Positions 51,846 to 60,351 of a DNA stretch of 64,000 bases are shown here, one piece after another. Where the stretch lies: contig VSIX01000139.1 of the NCBI GenBank assembly GCA_008086245.1, positions 21,952-85,951 of the forward strand. The letters are read 5' to 3'. The notes beneath the pieces were generated by a model. That model was not told the DNA's origin, ran no database searches, and saw only the letters and a list, made by a program, of their open reading frames with translations. The translations under genes and the position numbers were made by a program. Position 1 is the first letter of the stretch; every line of letters begins with the position of its first letter. Origin of the DNA: Candidatus Mcinerneyibacterium aminivorans. Its GTDB lineage: Bacteria; Macinerneyibacteriota; Macinerneyibacteria; Macinerneyibacteriales; Macinerneyibacteriaceae.

Positions 51846-51857
51846 AATTCCGGAATT
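51846..51857. repeat. 12-bp palindrome AATTCCGGAATT after the RND operon
   Basis: A perfect palindrome 13 nt after the last RND stop. Its arms match the ends of the ATTCCGG dispersed repeat without the loop. It has no T-tract. Confidence 0.4.
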
Positions 51858-51881
51858 TATTAATAATAAACCAACTCTATC

Positions 51882-51910
51882 TTGAATATTTTGTTTTGAT
51901 TTGCTAAAAT
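51882..51910 (+). promoter_or_regulatory. Sigma70 promoter of the helicase-nuclease gene
   Basis: TTGAAT at 51882-51887, 17-nt spacer, TAAAAT at 51905-51910; the ATG at 51933 follows AAGGGTTGG. Confidence 0.6.
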
Positions 51911-51932
51911 AATTCAAAAGAAGGGTTGGTTT

Positions 51933-54900
51933 ATGTCTTTTAATTTGTATAAATCATCTGCAGGGTCAGGGAAAACATATACACTTGTAAAAGAATATTT
52001 AAAATTGGTATTGAAAAGTCCCTCAAAATTTAAAAATATTCTTGCTATCACTTTTACTAATGATGCTGCAGGTGAGATGAAATTAAGGATAATAGAAAAA
52101 CTTAAAGAATTTTCCAAGGGGGAAAAAAGCTCCTTATCCGGAGATATCCTTAACGAGTTGAAAATAGATGAGCAAAAGCTGAAAATAAACTCTAAAAAGG
52201 TATTAAATTCAATTTTACATTCATATTCAGATTTTGCAGTTATGACAATAGACAGCTTTGTATACAAAATAATCAAAACTTTTTCAGTTGATTTGGATAT
52301 CCCGTTGAATTTTGATGTGGATATGGATATCTCGAATTTGACACAGAAAATAATTGATAATCTCATAGACAAGGCCGGAGAAAATAATTACATAGGAGAA
52401 ATGCTTACCAATTACGCTTTAAGCAAAATTAATTCAAAAAATTCATGGAATATTGACAGCGAACTTTTTAAAATGGGAAAAGAAAGTTTTAGAGAAAAAA
52501 ATATAGATAATTTGAGATTTTTACTTAATGAAGAATTTGACAATAAATTTTGGAAAAAATTAATTGAATATGTTCGGGAACAGATAAATTCATATAGAAA
52601 ACATATAAATAGTTTAGCTCAAAATGGTGTTGATATTATAGAAAAATCAGATATAACATATAAAGATTTCTCATATAAAAAGAGGGGAAATGGTTATCGT
52701 TTTTATAAACTTTCAAAAGCAAATACCCCCGATGAGCTGGATATAGGAAGTCGTTTTAGAAAATCAGATAAATGGATAGCTAAAAAGGTGAAGAAAAAGA
52801 AGCCACATAAATACAAAAAATTACAGAAAGTTGTTCAGGAGCTTGAAATACTTAGAGAAAATATAGTTAATTTTGTGGATAAAAATGAAAAAAAATTCCT
52901 GTCCCATTTTTTAATTTTAAAAAATATTTATTCGCAGGCGATTCTTCATAAATTTGAAGAGGAAGTTCAAAAATATAAGAGGGAAAACAATATTATTCCA
53001 ATATCTGATTTTGGGAAAAAGGTTGAAAGGTTGATAAATAAAGAGATAATTCCCTTTATTTACAGCAGAATAGGAAGCAAATATGACAATTATCTTATTG
53101 ATGAATTTCAGGATACTTCACGTTTGCAATGGGAAAATCTATTCCCTTTAATTGAAGACTCTTTAGCAGTAAATAATTTTAATATGGGGGTGGGAGATGG
53201 AAAGCAGGCTATTTATAGATGGAGAGCCGGTGATCTGGAGATAATGGAAAGTGAAGTTCCGGAGCTGTTTAAAAATCGTTTAAAAATAAAAAAATTGAAT
53301 TCTAACTACAGAAGCAAAGCAACAATCGTAAATTTCAACAATAAATTTTTTTCTAATATCAATGAATATTTTGATACTTCAGATAGTTTGTTTGAAAAAC
53401 TGTACAACGAGGAAAATGTAAAGCAAAACATAATAAATAAGGAAAAAGGTTATGTTCAAATAAAAAAATTAAATTTAGATGATATGAACAAGCCACAGAA
53501 AGATGCACAAATTATTAAAAATCTGGTAAATGACATTAAAAATATTATTAAAAAAGATAATAATTACAGTCCCGAAGACATTGCTATACTTGTTAGAAAG
53601 AATAAGGAAGGAAGTCTTATAACTGAAGAGCTGTTTCAGGAGGGAATAGATGTTGTTTCTTCGGATTCGCTTTTATTAAAAAATTCTAAGGTTATCAGAT
53701 TTATAATTTCGGTTCTTAAGTATATATCCCGCAAAGAAGATATAGCTCTTTTAAATATTTATTATTTCTATAATAAAAAAATTAAAGATGATAGCCTCTT
53801 TGAGGACTCACTTGATTTAAGTAAATATGATAGGGATAGTTTAAAAGAAGAACTTCCGGATAGGTTTATAAACAATATTAGACATCTTTCTCAGAAACCA
53901 ATATATGAAATTGTTGAGGAAGTAATTAATATATTTAATTTATTTAAATATTATGGGGGGTTTTTACAGGGATTTCTTGATGTTCTTTTTGAGTACTCCC
54001 TAAAAAATCGCGGTGATATCACATCATTTCTTAACTGGTGGGAAGACAATAAAGATTCAAACAAATGTTCCCATGTAATACCCGAGACAAAAAATGCGGT
54101 AACGGTTTCTACGGTTCATAAAGCTAAAGGTCTGGAGTTTCCGGTGGTATTTATTCCGTTTGAATGGAAATTATCTGAATCATCTGGAAGTAATGTTGAT
54201 TCGATATGGGTAAATTATGATATATTCGAAAATGGTTCCACATTCCCGTTTTTAATCGATTTAACAAAAGATGCCAAAAAGTCCTGTTTCAAAGATTACT
54301 ATTTAAGGGAAAAAGAGAAAAGTATCATTGATAATATAAATCTTCTTTATGTAGCCTTTACAAGACCTAAATCAAGATTGTATATATATACTAAAAATTC
54401 AAATTCAGGCAGGCTGAAAAACACCTATCATTTGATAAACAAAGTTATTAAAGAAAAAAATATTCAGTTTGAGTGTGAGGATAATATATATTATCTGGGA
54501 AAAAAGTTAAGCAAAAGTAAAAAAGAACAAATAGAAATGGAAAAATCAATATCTAATGTAAACAGCAGCCACTGGCGGAATAAAATTACAATTAGACGCA
54601 GAGCAAAAAATCTCTGGAAACTCGATAAAACGGCAATAAATGAAAAGATAGACTGGGGAATTTTGCTTCACAGTACACTGGAGAGAATAGAATATGCTGA
54701 GGATCTGGATGATGCAGTTAGAGAGATGGTCCGGGAGGGATATATTTCATCCTCAAAAAAAGAAGAAATGAAAAACAAATTGCTGGAAATATTTGAAATT
54801 AAAGAAAAAGATGTAAAAGTTAAGGACTGGTTTGAGAAAAAATACAGAATAATTAATGAAAAAAATATTCTCACAGAAAAAGAGGAGTACAGACCGGATA

Positions 54901-55073
54901 GACTGGTTTTTGGAGAAGGTGCAGTCAAAATTATTGACTATAAAACCGGCAAGATTAGAAAAAAAGATGTTAAGCAAATCGAAAAATATTCAGATTTACT
55001 TCTAAAAATGGGATATAACAATATTGAAAAATATCTTTTGTACATTGAAAAGAAAAAGATAATACAGTTATAG
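51933..55073 (+). CDS. AddA/RecB-like UvrD-family helicase with C-terminal nuclease domain
   Basis: 1046 aa. SF1 helicase motifs in order: Walker A SSAGSGKT (8-15), LAITFTNDAAGEMK, LIDEFQDTSRLQW (about 388-400), GDGKQAIYRWRAGD, LNSNYRSK, VSTVHKAKGLEFPVVF (about 725-740) and LLYVAFTRPKSRLYIY. Near the C-terminus RPDRLVFGEG and VKIIDYKTGK (about 985-1005) form a PD-(D/E)XK nuclease motif. This combination indicates a double-strand-break resection subunit. The expected AddB or RecC partner is not adjacent. Followed 14 nt later by aroB, a likely but odd co-transcript. Confidence 0.88.
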   Translation: MSFNLYKSSAGSGKTYTLVKEYLKLVLKSPSKFKNILAITFTNDAAGEMKLRIIEKLKEFSKGEKSSLSGDILNELKIDEQKLKINSKKVLNSILHSYSDFAVMTIDSFVYKIIKTFSVDLDIPLNFDVDMDISNLTQKIIDNLIDKAGENNYIGEMLTNYALSKINSKNSWNIDSELFKMGKESFREKNIDNLRFLLNEEFDNKFWKKLIEYVREQINSYRKHINSLAQNGVDIIEKSDITYKDFSYKKRGNGYRFYKLSKANTPDELDIGSRFRKSDKWIAKKVKKKKPHKYKKLQKVVQELEILRENIVNFVDKNEKKFLSHFLILKNIYSQAILHKFEEEVQKYKRENNIIPISDFGKKVERLINKEIIPFIYSRIGSKYDNYLIDEFQDTSRLQWENLFPLIEDSLAVNNFNMGVGDGKQAIYRWRAGDLEIMESEVPELFKNRLKIKKLNSNYRSKATIVNFNNKFFSNINEYFDTSDSLFEKLYNEENVKQNIINKEKGYVQIKKLNLDDMNKPQKDAQIIKNLVNDIKNIIKKDNNYSPEDIAILVRKNKEGSLITEELFQEGIDVVSSDSLLLKNSKVIRFIISVLKYISRKEDIALLNIYYFYNKKIKDDSLFEDSLDLSKYDRDSLKEELPDRFINNIRHLSQKPIYEIVEEVINIFNLFKYYGGFLQGFLDVLFEYSLKNRGDITSFLNWWEDNKDSNKCSHVIPETKNAVTVSTVHKAKGLEFPVVFIPFEWKLSESSGSNVDSIWVNYDIFENGSTFPFLIDLTKDAKKSCFKDYYLREKEKSIIDNINLLYVAFTRPKSRLYIYTKNSNSGRLKNTYHLINKVIKEKNIQFECEDNIYYLGKKLSKSKKEQIEMEKSISNVNSSHWRNKITIRRRAKNLWKLDKTAINEKIDWGILLHSTLERIEYAEDLDDAVREMVREGYISSSKKEEMKNKLLEIFEIKEKDVKVKDWFEKKYRIINEKNILTEKEEYRPDRLVFGEGAVKIIDYKTGKIRKKDVKQIEKYSDLLLKMGYNNIEKYLLYIEKKKIIQL

Positions 55074-55087
55074 CGGGAGGATTGAAG

Positions 55088-56119
55088 GTGAAAACTATAA
55101 AGATTAATGGGATAGCTAATAGTTCATCAATTTATATCAATGAGAATTTTCAGAATGCAAAAGAATATATTGATAATGAAAATACGATTGTATTAATTGA
55201 TTCAAATTTTTATAAACTCTATGAGGATAATATTAATTTTGATAAAATTATTAAGATCAAAAATGGAGAAAATACAAAAAACTTAAAAACAATTGAAAAT
55301 ATTATAGAGCAATTAATTAATTTGAAAGCTGATAGAAATACCTTTCTTCTGGGTATTGGAGGAGGGGTTATTACCGATATAACGGGATTTGCTGGATCGG
55401 TTTATATGAGGGGGATTGATTTTGGATTTATCAGTACAACACTTCTTGGGCAGGTGGATGCGGCCCTTGGCGGCAAGAACGGTGTTAACTATGATGGATA
55501 TAAAAATATTATAGGTACTTTCAATCAGCCCAAATTTGTAATTTCTGATATAAAAGTATTAAAAACTCTCTCCAGAGAACATATTGTTAATGGGTTAGCA
55601 GAAATTTTAAAATATGGATTAATTTATGATAGGGATTTTTTTAATTATTTAGAAAAGAATTGTAAAAGAATACTTCAACTCGATGAAGATGTGCTTGAAT
55701 ATATAATTTATAAATCAAGCAAAATTAAAGCAGAAATAGTAAATAAGGATGAAAAAGAGAAAAATCTAAGAAAAATATTAAATTTTGGACATACTTTCGG
55801 TCATGCCATTGAGAGAGAATACGGTATGCTTCACGGTAAAGCTGTAAGTATTGGAATGATGATTTCTGTTAAGATATCAAAATATCTAAATAGAATATCA
55901 GAGAAAGAATATGGGAAAATTATTAATATTTTTGATAAACTTGAATTACCAAAAAATATTGAGTTTGATCCGGAAAAGATCTTTTCAAATATAAAAAAAG
56001 ACAAGAAAAAAGAAAAAAATAGTTTGAAATATATCCTTCTTGAAAATATTGGAGAAGCCAAGATAGAAAATTATACTTTTGACGAGCTGAGAACCCTTTA
56101 TAGAAAAATAACTTTGTGA
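55088..56119 (+). CDS. aroB: 3-dehydroquinate synthase
   Basis: Second step of the shikimate pathway (DAHP to 3-dehydroquinate, NAD and metal dependent). 343 aa with GIGGGVITDITGFAGSVYMR, STTLLGQVDAALGGKNGVNY (substrate loop), NGLAEILKYGLI and the metal-binding LNFGHTFGHAIE. The GTG at 55088 is preferred because GGGAGG at 55075-55080 then has a 7-nt spacing; TTG 55082 would be only 1 nt away. It is separated from the other aro genes by a minus-strand block. Confidence 0.95.
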   Translation: MKTIKINGIANSSSIYINENFQNAKEYIDNENTIVLIDSNFYKLYEDNINFDKIIKIKNGENTKNLKTIENIIEQLINLKADRNTFLLGIGGGVITDITGFAGSVYMRGIDFGFISTTLLGQVDAALGGKNGVNYDGYKNIIGTFNQPKFVISDIKVLKTLSREHIVNGLAEILKYGLIYDRDFFNYLEKNCKRILQLDEDVLEYIIYKSSKIKAEIVNKDEKEKNLRKILNFGHTFGHAIEREYGMLHGKAVSIGMMISVKISKYLNRISEKEYGKIINIFDKLELPKNIEFDPEKIFSNIKKDKKKEKNSLKYILLENIGEAKIENYTFDELRTLYRKITL

Positions 56120-56308
56120 TGGAGCTGGTGTTAATACAAAATCCGGATAAAGATTGAGTTTAAATAAAAAATATAAAAACTGTTTTAAATTAGTTCCTGA
56201 TGTCTTCAATTCAAACGAATGGGGGTTATAGAATCCCGCGAGAAATATGCATTGATTTTTTTCGAATTTAAATGAAAAATTCAATCTCAAAAATTGAGCT
56301 GTCAATGT

Positions 56309-58135
56309 TTAGCTTTTTATGGTTTGGGATATCATTTTAACAAAAACATCTACTATTCTTGGTGAAAACTGGGTTCCTTTTTTCTGTTTGAGCTGCTTGA
56401 TTGCCTGCTTGTCGGATAGTGGCTTACGGTATGCCCTGTCTGAAGTCATCGCATCCCAGGCATCAACTACTGAAATAATTTGTGAAATTAATGGGATTTC
56501 TTCTTCCTTTAATCCGTCGGGATATCCCTTACCATCCCATCTTTCATGATGATGTTTTACATAAACTGCAAGTTCTTCAAGCTCCTCAGTTCTTTTCAGG
56601 GCTTTATATCCCCATATCGGGTGTTTTTTTATAGTTTGATATTCCTGATGGTTAAGGTTGGATTTCTTATCTAAAATTTGATTGGTCACAAGCATTTTTC
56701 CTATATCATGAACCATTCCAGCCCAGTAAGCTTTTGTTAATTCTTCCTGAGGTAGCCCCATTTTATCTGCAAGATCGTGTGCTAATTCAGCAACATTTTG
56801 GGAATGCCCCCGGGTATAGCGATTATGAATTGATAGCAGTTCGGTAATAGCAACAATCAGTTGTTTGTGAAATCTTCCCTTTAATATATTGTATTTCTGC
56901 ATTTTATAAAAAGCACTGGCTATATTTTTAAAAGCTGACATGATTCGTAAAGAACCATGATCAAATGAATTGGAACTGTTTTTTGTTATATCTACCGATA
57001 TTCCTGCTACAGATTTGTTGTCTATAGTTAAATTAAAACAAATCGTTTCTTTAATTGGTATGAAAGCGTTTTTGAATATTTTTTTAATATTAGGTTCTTG
57101 AATTTTGTTTGCTACAAAGTTGTCGAAATTGTTTATTATTTGAGGAGTTTTATTATTGCAAAAAATGTTTTTGTCCAAATTAAGTTTCTTTAATTTATCA
57201 ATATTATGGCCGTATGAGTCTATAAAATCGATTTTACCCTCATTATATTTAAACACTGTACCGCTGTTAGCTTCAGAGATAATACTGATAGCTGTGTTTA
57301 ATAGGTTTATTAAAAAATTTTCTTCTCCTTCCTCTTCGGATATACTTAATAGACCTGTGAGATTGATTAACATTTCTAATTTTTCTGTTACTTCATTCAG
57401 CTCGTTGTAAGAGCTTTTTAGCTTTTCATTTGTATCTTTGAGCTGGGTATAACTTTTTTTGAGCTGTTTAGTTCTTCTTTCAATTATTTCTTCTAAATGC
57501 TGTGAATAATTTCCTAATTTTTTATTTTTCACAAAATTATCGATTTTCGAGATATAAAACATTCTTGAAACTGCAAATCCTATCATAACAATGTTTGCAT
57601 ATGTTATTAAATGCTGCAATATCCAATTATTCATATTAAAAAGGGAATAAAGATAAACCAGAAAAATAATACCGAAAAAATTCAAAAGAAGGTAGTGGTA
57701 CCATTTAAAATAGTAAACTGCTGCTAAAATTATTATAATTCCCATGAAAGTTAGATGAGTTAGAATCTGTTTCGGATCTATAGATACCCTAATTGCTCCC
57801 CAGTATAATACAAAAAATGCAAATGAATAGGTTACCAATTTTTCATAAAAACCGAATTTTTCATTATTGCTTGATTTTATGAAAAAAAGACCTATGAAAA
57901 TAATATTATCCATCACTAGAACCTTGTGAAGGGTTAGAGCCAGTTTCGAGGGATTAGAGGATGCTGTTACAAAATACATGACTATTGAAGGAATAAGAAG
58001 TAAAATGGAAAATATACGAGCTCTCTGCCAGTTTTCCAGGTTGATATTTTTTAAAAAGGTATATTTAAATCCTTTGGGGTAATTTTTAAAAATGAGTTTG
58101 AAAAATCTTTTGAAATTTTCTTTAAAATTTTCCAT
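56309..58135 (-). CDS. Membrane-bound HD-GYP phosphodiesterase with GAF-like sensor
   Basis: 608 aa. The N-terminal region (about 35-195) has six or so membrane segments resembling a MASE-type sensor. A coiled coil (about 205-265, RRTKQLKKSYTQLKDTNEKL) leads to a GAF-like domain (about 265-420) and a C-terminal HD-GYP domain. There HDIGK starts at 476 and HHERWDGKGYPDG at 528-540, with all signature residues present. It probably degrades cyclic-di-GMP (or a related cyclic dinucleotide) in response to a membrane or cytosolic signal. AGGAAT SD and own promoter. No diguanylate cyclase is in the window. Confidence 0.9.
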   Translation of the reverse strand: MENFKENFKRFFKLIFKNYPKGFKYTFLKNINLENWQRARIFSILLLIPSIVMYFVTASSNPSKLALTLHKVLVMDNIIFIGLFFIKSSNNEKFGFYEKLVTYSFAFFVLYWGAIRVSIDPKQILTHLTFMGIIIILAAVYYFKWYHYLLLNFFGIIFLVYLYSLFNMNNWILQHLITYANIVMIGFAVSRMFYISKIDNFVKNKKLGNYSQHLEEIIERRTKQLKKSYTQLKDTNEKLKSSYNELNEVTEKLEMLINLTGLLSISEEEGEENFLINLLNTAISIISEANSGTVFKYNEGKIDFIDSYGHNIDKLKKLNLDKNIFCNNKTPQIINNFDNFVANKIQEPNIKKIFKNAFIPIKETICFNLTIDNKSVAGISVDITKNSSNSFDHGSLRIMSAFKNIASAFYKMQKYNILKGRFHKQLIVAITELLSIHNRYTRGHSQNVAELAHDLADKMGLPQEELTKAYWAGMVHDIGKMLVTNQILDKKSNLNHQEYQTIKKHPIWGYKALKRTEELEELAVYVKHHHERWDGKGYPDGLKEEEIPLISQIISVVDAWDAMTSDRAYRKPLSDKQAIKQLKQKKGTQFSPRIVDVFVKMISQTIKS

Positions 58136-58154
58136 TCAATATATTCCTATATCT

Positions 58155-58182
58155 ATTATAAAGGAAAAACATTAAGATGCAA
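58155..58182 (-). promoter_or_regulatory. Sigma70 promoter of the HD-GYP gene
   Basis: On the minus strand TTGCAT (58182-58177), 16-nt spacer, TATAAT (58160-58155), 19 nt before the start codon. Confidence 0.65.
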
Positions 58183-58312
58183 CTATCAGAATCAAATTCT
58201 TTAACTTATATCGATAATACATAAAAAAAATAAATTTAATTCTTTAAACTTACTAATTGGATTAAATTTGTTAAAATTAGATTGTTTCATGAATATTTAT
58301 AGATTTTTATGA

Positions 58313-58864
58313 TTAAGTTATTTGCTTATTTTTATCTGAGGTAGCTTTTTTATAAATCGATGGAGCTATGATTATTAAAAATCCTGTAATCAAAATCATC
58401 GGATTTATTGCAAGCTGATATTGTATATCGAGATCTGATATAGCTGCATTTTCTGCAAAATAGTTTATTTTCATATAATGCCATATATATTCATTGATTT
58501 GGGTTAATATGATAATGACACCTATTAATTGGGTATATAAAAAATTTTTTTTGTTTTTAAAATCCCTGCTGGATATATTTTTAAAAAGAGTCCTTAGAAT
58601 ATAGAAAAGAAAAATAAACAGCAATATAGAAATGAAATCGGAAATGCTGCCGTAATGAAATCTGGATTGAATAAAGTTTGTTTTATTTAATATAAATTTA
58701 ATGTTAAATATTGTATACACATTCCTTTGAATCTGATATCCCTGACTTAGCATATAGATTTTTAAAGAAGAAAAGATTAAAAGTCTAAAAATATAAATCC
58801 AAAGTCCAATATCAAATACTATTCTTAAAAAATATGTTAAAGAGTTTTTTTTAAAGTATTTTAT
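58313..58864 (-). CDS. DUF2975-like membrane protein, apparent ATA start
   Basis: The minus-strand frame is open upstream of ATG 58753 back to a strong SD, GGGGAGG (58877-58871 region), which is followed after 5 nt by ATA at 58864. Starting there gives 183 aa beginning (I)KYFKKNSLTYFLRIVFDIGL. That supplies the basic N-terminus and first of four membrane segments expected for DUF2975-like proteins. The middle LLFIFLFYILRTLFKNISSRD fits their signature between helices 2 and 3. No ATG, GTG or TTG occurs in the 37 upstream codons, and ATG 58753 has no SD. Family name is a pattern match; function unknown. Confidence 0.65.
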   Translation of the reverse strand: MKYFKKNSLTYFLRIVFDIGLWIYIFRLLIFSSLKIYMLSQGYQIQRNVYTIFNIKFILNKTNFIQSRFHYGSISDFISILLFIFLFYILRTLFKNISSRDFKNKKNFLYTQLIGVIIILTQINEYIWHYMKINYFAENAAISDLDIQYQLAINPMILITGFLIIIAPSIYKKATSDKNKQIT

Positions 58865-58886
58865 ATTTACCTCCCCTATTTATTTT

Positions 58887-58892
58887 ATTATA
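58887..58892 (-). promoter_or_regulatory. -10 element (TATAAT) of the DUF2975-like gene
   Basis: On the minus strand TATAAT lies 22 nt upstream of the ATA codon. The -35 is weak (TTAATA at 17 nt). It implies a short leader that fits the SD and ATA start. Confidence 0.45.
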
Positions 58893-58944
58893 CTATGAAA
58901 AAAGATAAATATTAAGTATTCTTATAAAAACATTTTCATTTTTA

Positions 58945-58972
58945 TTGAAAATGATTTATAATTTAATATTAT
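58945..58972 (+). promoter_or_regulatory. Promoter of the GNAT-aro operon
   Basis: TTGAAA at 58945-58950, 16-nt spacer, TATTAT at 58967-58972; AGGGGAA and the ATG at 58994 follow. Confidence 0.55.
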
Positions 58973-58993
58973 ATTTATTAGGGGAATTGTATT

Positions 58994-59716
58994 ATGAAGA
59001 AAGATAATTTAATCAGGAAACTCTTACAGGATAAAAGAAAAAATTGCAGTATGATTGGGTTTATCAAAAACAATAACATTTTTCGGATACTGCAGAAAAA
59101 CAATTCCTTTTTAATTGAGGGAGAAAGCGATAGAAAATGGGTTTATATATCATCAGATAGCGGCAATGAATTGAATAAAATTATGAATGAGTATGATTAT
59201 AATATAAAAAGTTTTGCTTCAGTTGAAAAGGATGTTGTGAGATTATTAAAGAATAGATTCCAAATTAAATGGATATTAACTGCTATACGCTATTATTTAC
59301 CTTTAAAAAGGATTATGCCTGAATTAAAAAATAAAGTTGTTTTCCTTGATCCCGGAGATGCTGATTTTATATATAAAAATATTAATTATCACAAATACAC
59401 AGATAAGATATATATCAAAAGACAGATAGAGAAAGGACCAACGGCGGCTATCAGACTTAATGGGAAATTGGCAGGGTGGGGGCTTACCCATGATGATAAT
59501 GCTTTGGGGATGCTTCATGTACTAAATGAATATAGAAACAGGGGATTCGGCCGGGATATTACCATTTCGCTTATTAATCAGATGAGAGGACTAAATTTAG
59601 ATGTATTTGTTAATATTGAAAAGGATAATTTTAAATCCAGGCAGCTGGCAAAAAAGCTTGGGTTCCAAAGGGATAGAGAAATAAGCTGGCTAGAAATTGT
59701 AAAAGGAGAAAAATGA
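58994..59716 (+). CDS. GNAT-family N-acetyltransferase
   Basis: 240 aa. The C-terminal half is a GNAT fold: TAAIRLNGKLAGWGLTHDDN, the acetyl-CoA motif A as LHVLNEYRNRGFGRDITISL, and a final NFKSRQLAKKLGFQRDREI. The N-terminal half (about 1-110) is unlike standard GNATs and resembles the two-lobed, FR47-like type. Substrate unknown. It overlaps aroD by 4 nt (ATGA) and is transcribed with the shikimate genes, a link that is not explained by known pathway chemistry. Confidence 0.85.
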   Translation: MKKDNLIRKLLQDKRKNCSMIGFIKNNNIFRILQKNNSFLIEGESDRKWVYISSDSGNELNKIMNEYDYNIKSFASVEKDVVRLLKNRFQIKWILTAIRYYLPLKRIMPELKNKVVFLDPGDADFIYKNINYHKYTDKIYIKRQIEKGPTAAIRLNGKLAGWGLTHDDNALGMLHVLNEYRNRGFGRDITISLINQMRGLNLDVFVNIEKDNFKSRQLAKKLGFQRDREISWLEIVKGEK

Positions 59717-60351
59717 GATTGTTTGTGAGCACCGCAGAAATGGGATATGAAAAAATAAAAGAAACCATTCAAAAATATGAAAATGTTGAACTGAGGTTGG
59801 ATTTGCTGGAATTAAGTGATAAGCAGTATGAAGATATTCTGTCAAAGCACAAATCTCTAATAGTTACCTGCAGGAAAACTCAGGAAAATAAAGATAAAAG
59901 AGTAGGCTACCTGCTGAAAGCTGTTGAAAATGATGTAGATTATATTGATATAGATATAATGTCAAAAAAAAACATAATTAAAAATATGAAAAAAAATATG
60001 AAAAAAAGCAATACCCAATTAATTATTTCCTTTCATGATTATAACAATACTCCCAAAGATATGTATCTCAAAAAAATTATAAAAAAAGCTTTAAACATGG
60101 GTGCCGATTTTGTAAAGATTGCAACCAATATAAAGAGCAATTCGGACATGATAAGGTTGCTTAATCTTGCAAGAAATAATAATGTCATACCTGTTGGTAT
60201 GGGAGATAGGGGGAAAATTTCAAGAATTATCAATTCTCTTGCTGATGTCCCTATTGTATATACTTCAATCGAAAATAAAACGACTGCAGAAGGGCAGATA
60301 AATTATGAAATATTAAAAGATATATTAGAAAGGATTAAAAAAATTGAATAA
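59713..60351 (+). CDS. aroD: Type I 3-dehydroquinate dehydratase
   Basis: Third shikimate-pathway step, through a Schiff base. 212 aa with ELRLDLLEL, IVTCRKTQENK, ISFHDYNNTP and FVKIATN. The catalytic His is placed at 108 and the Schiff-base Lys at 135. Their 27-residue spacing equals that of E. coli H143/K170. It overlaps the GNAT gene and the next aro gene, so translation is coupled. Confidence 0.95.
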   Translation: MRLFVSTAEMGYEKIKETIQKYENVELRLDLLELSDKQYEDILSKHKSLIVTCRKTQENKDKRVGYLLKAVENDVDYIDIDIMSKKNIIKNMKKNMKKSNTQLIISFHDYNNTPKDMYLKKIIKKALNMGADFVKIATNIKSNSDMIRLLNLARNNNVIPVGMGDRGKISRIINSLADVPIVYTSIENKTTAEGQINYEILKDILERIKKIE

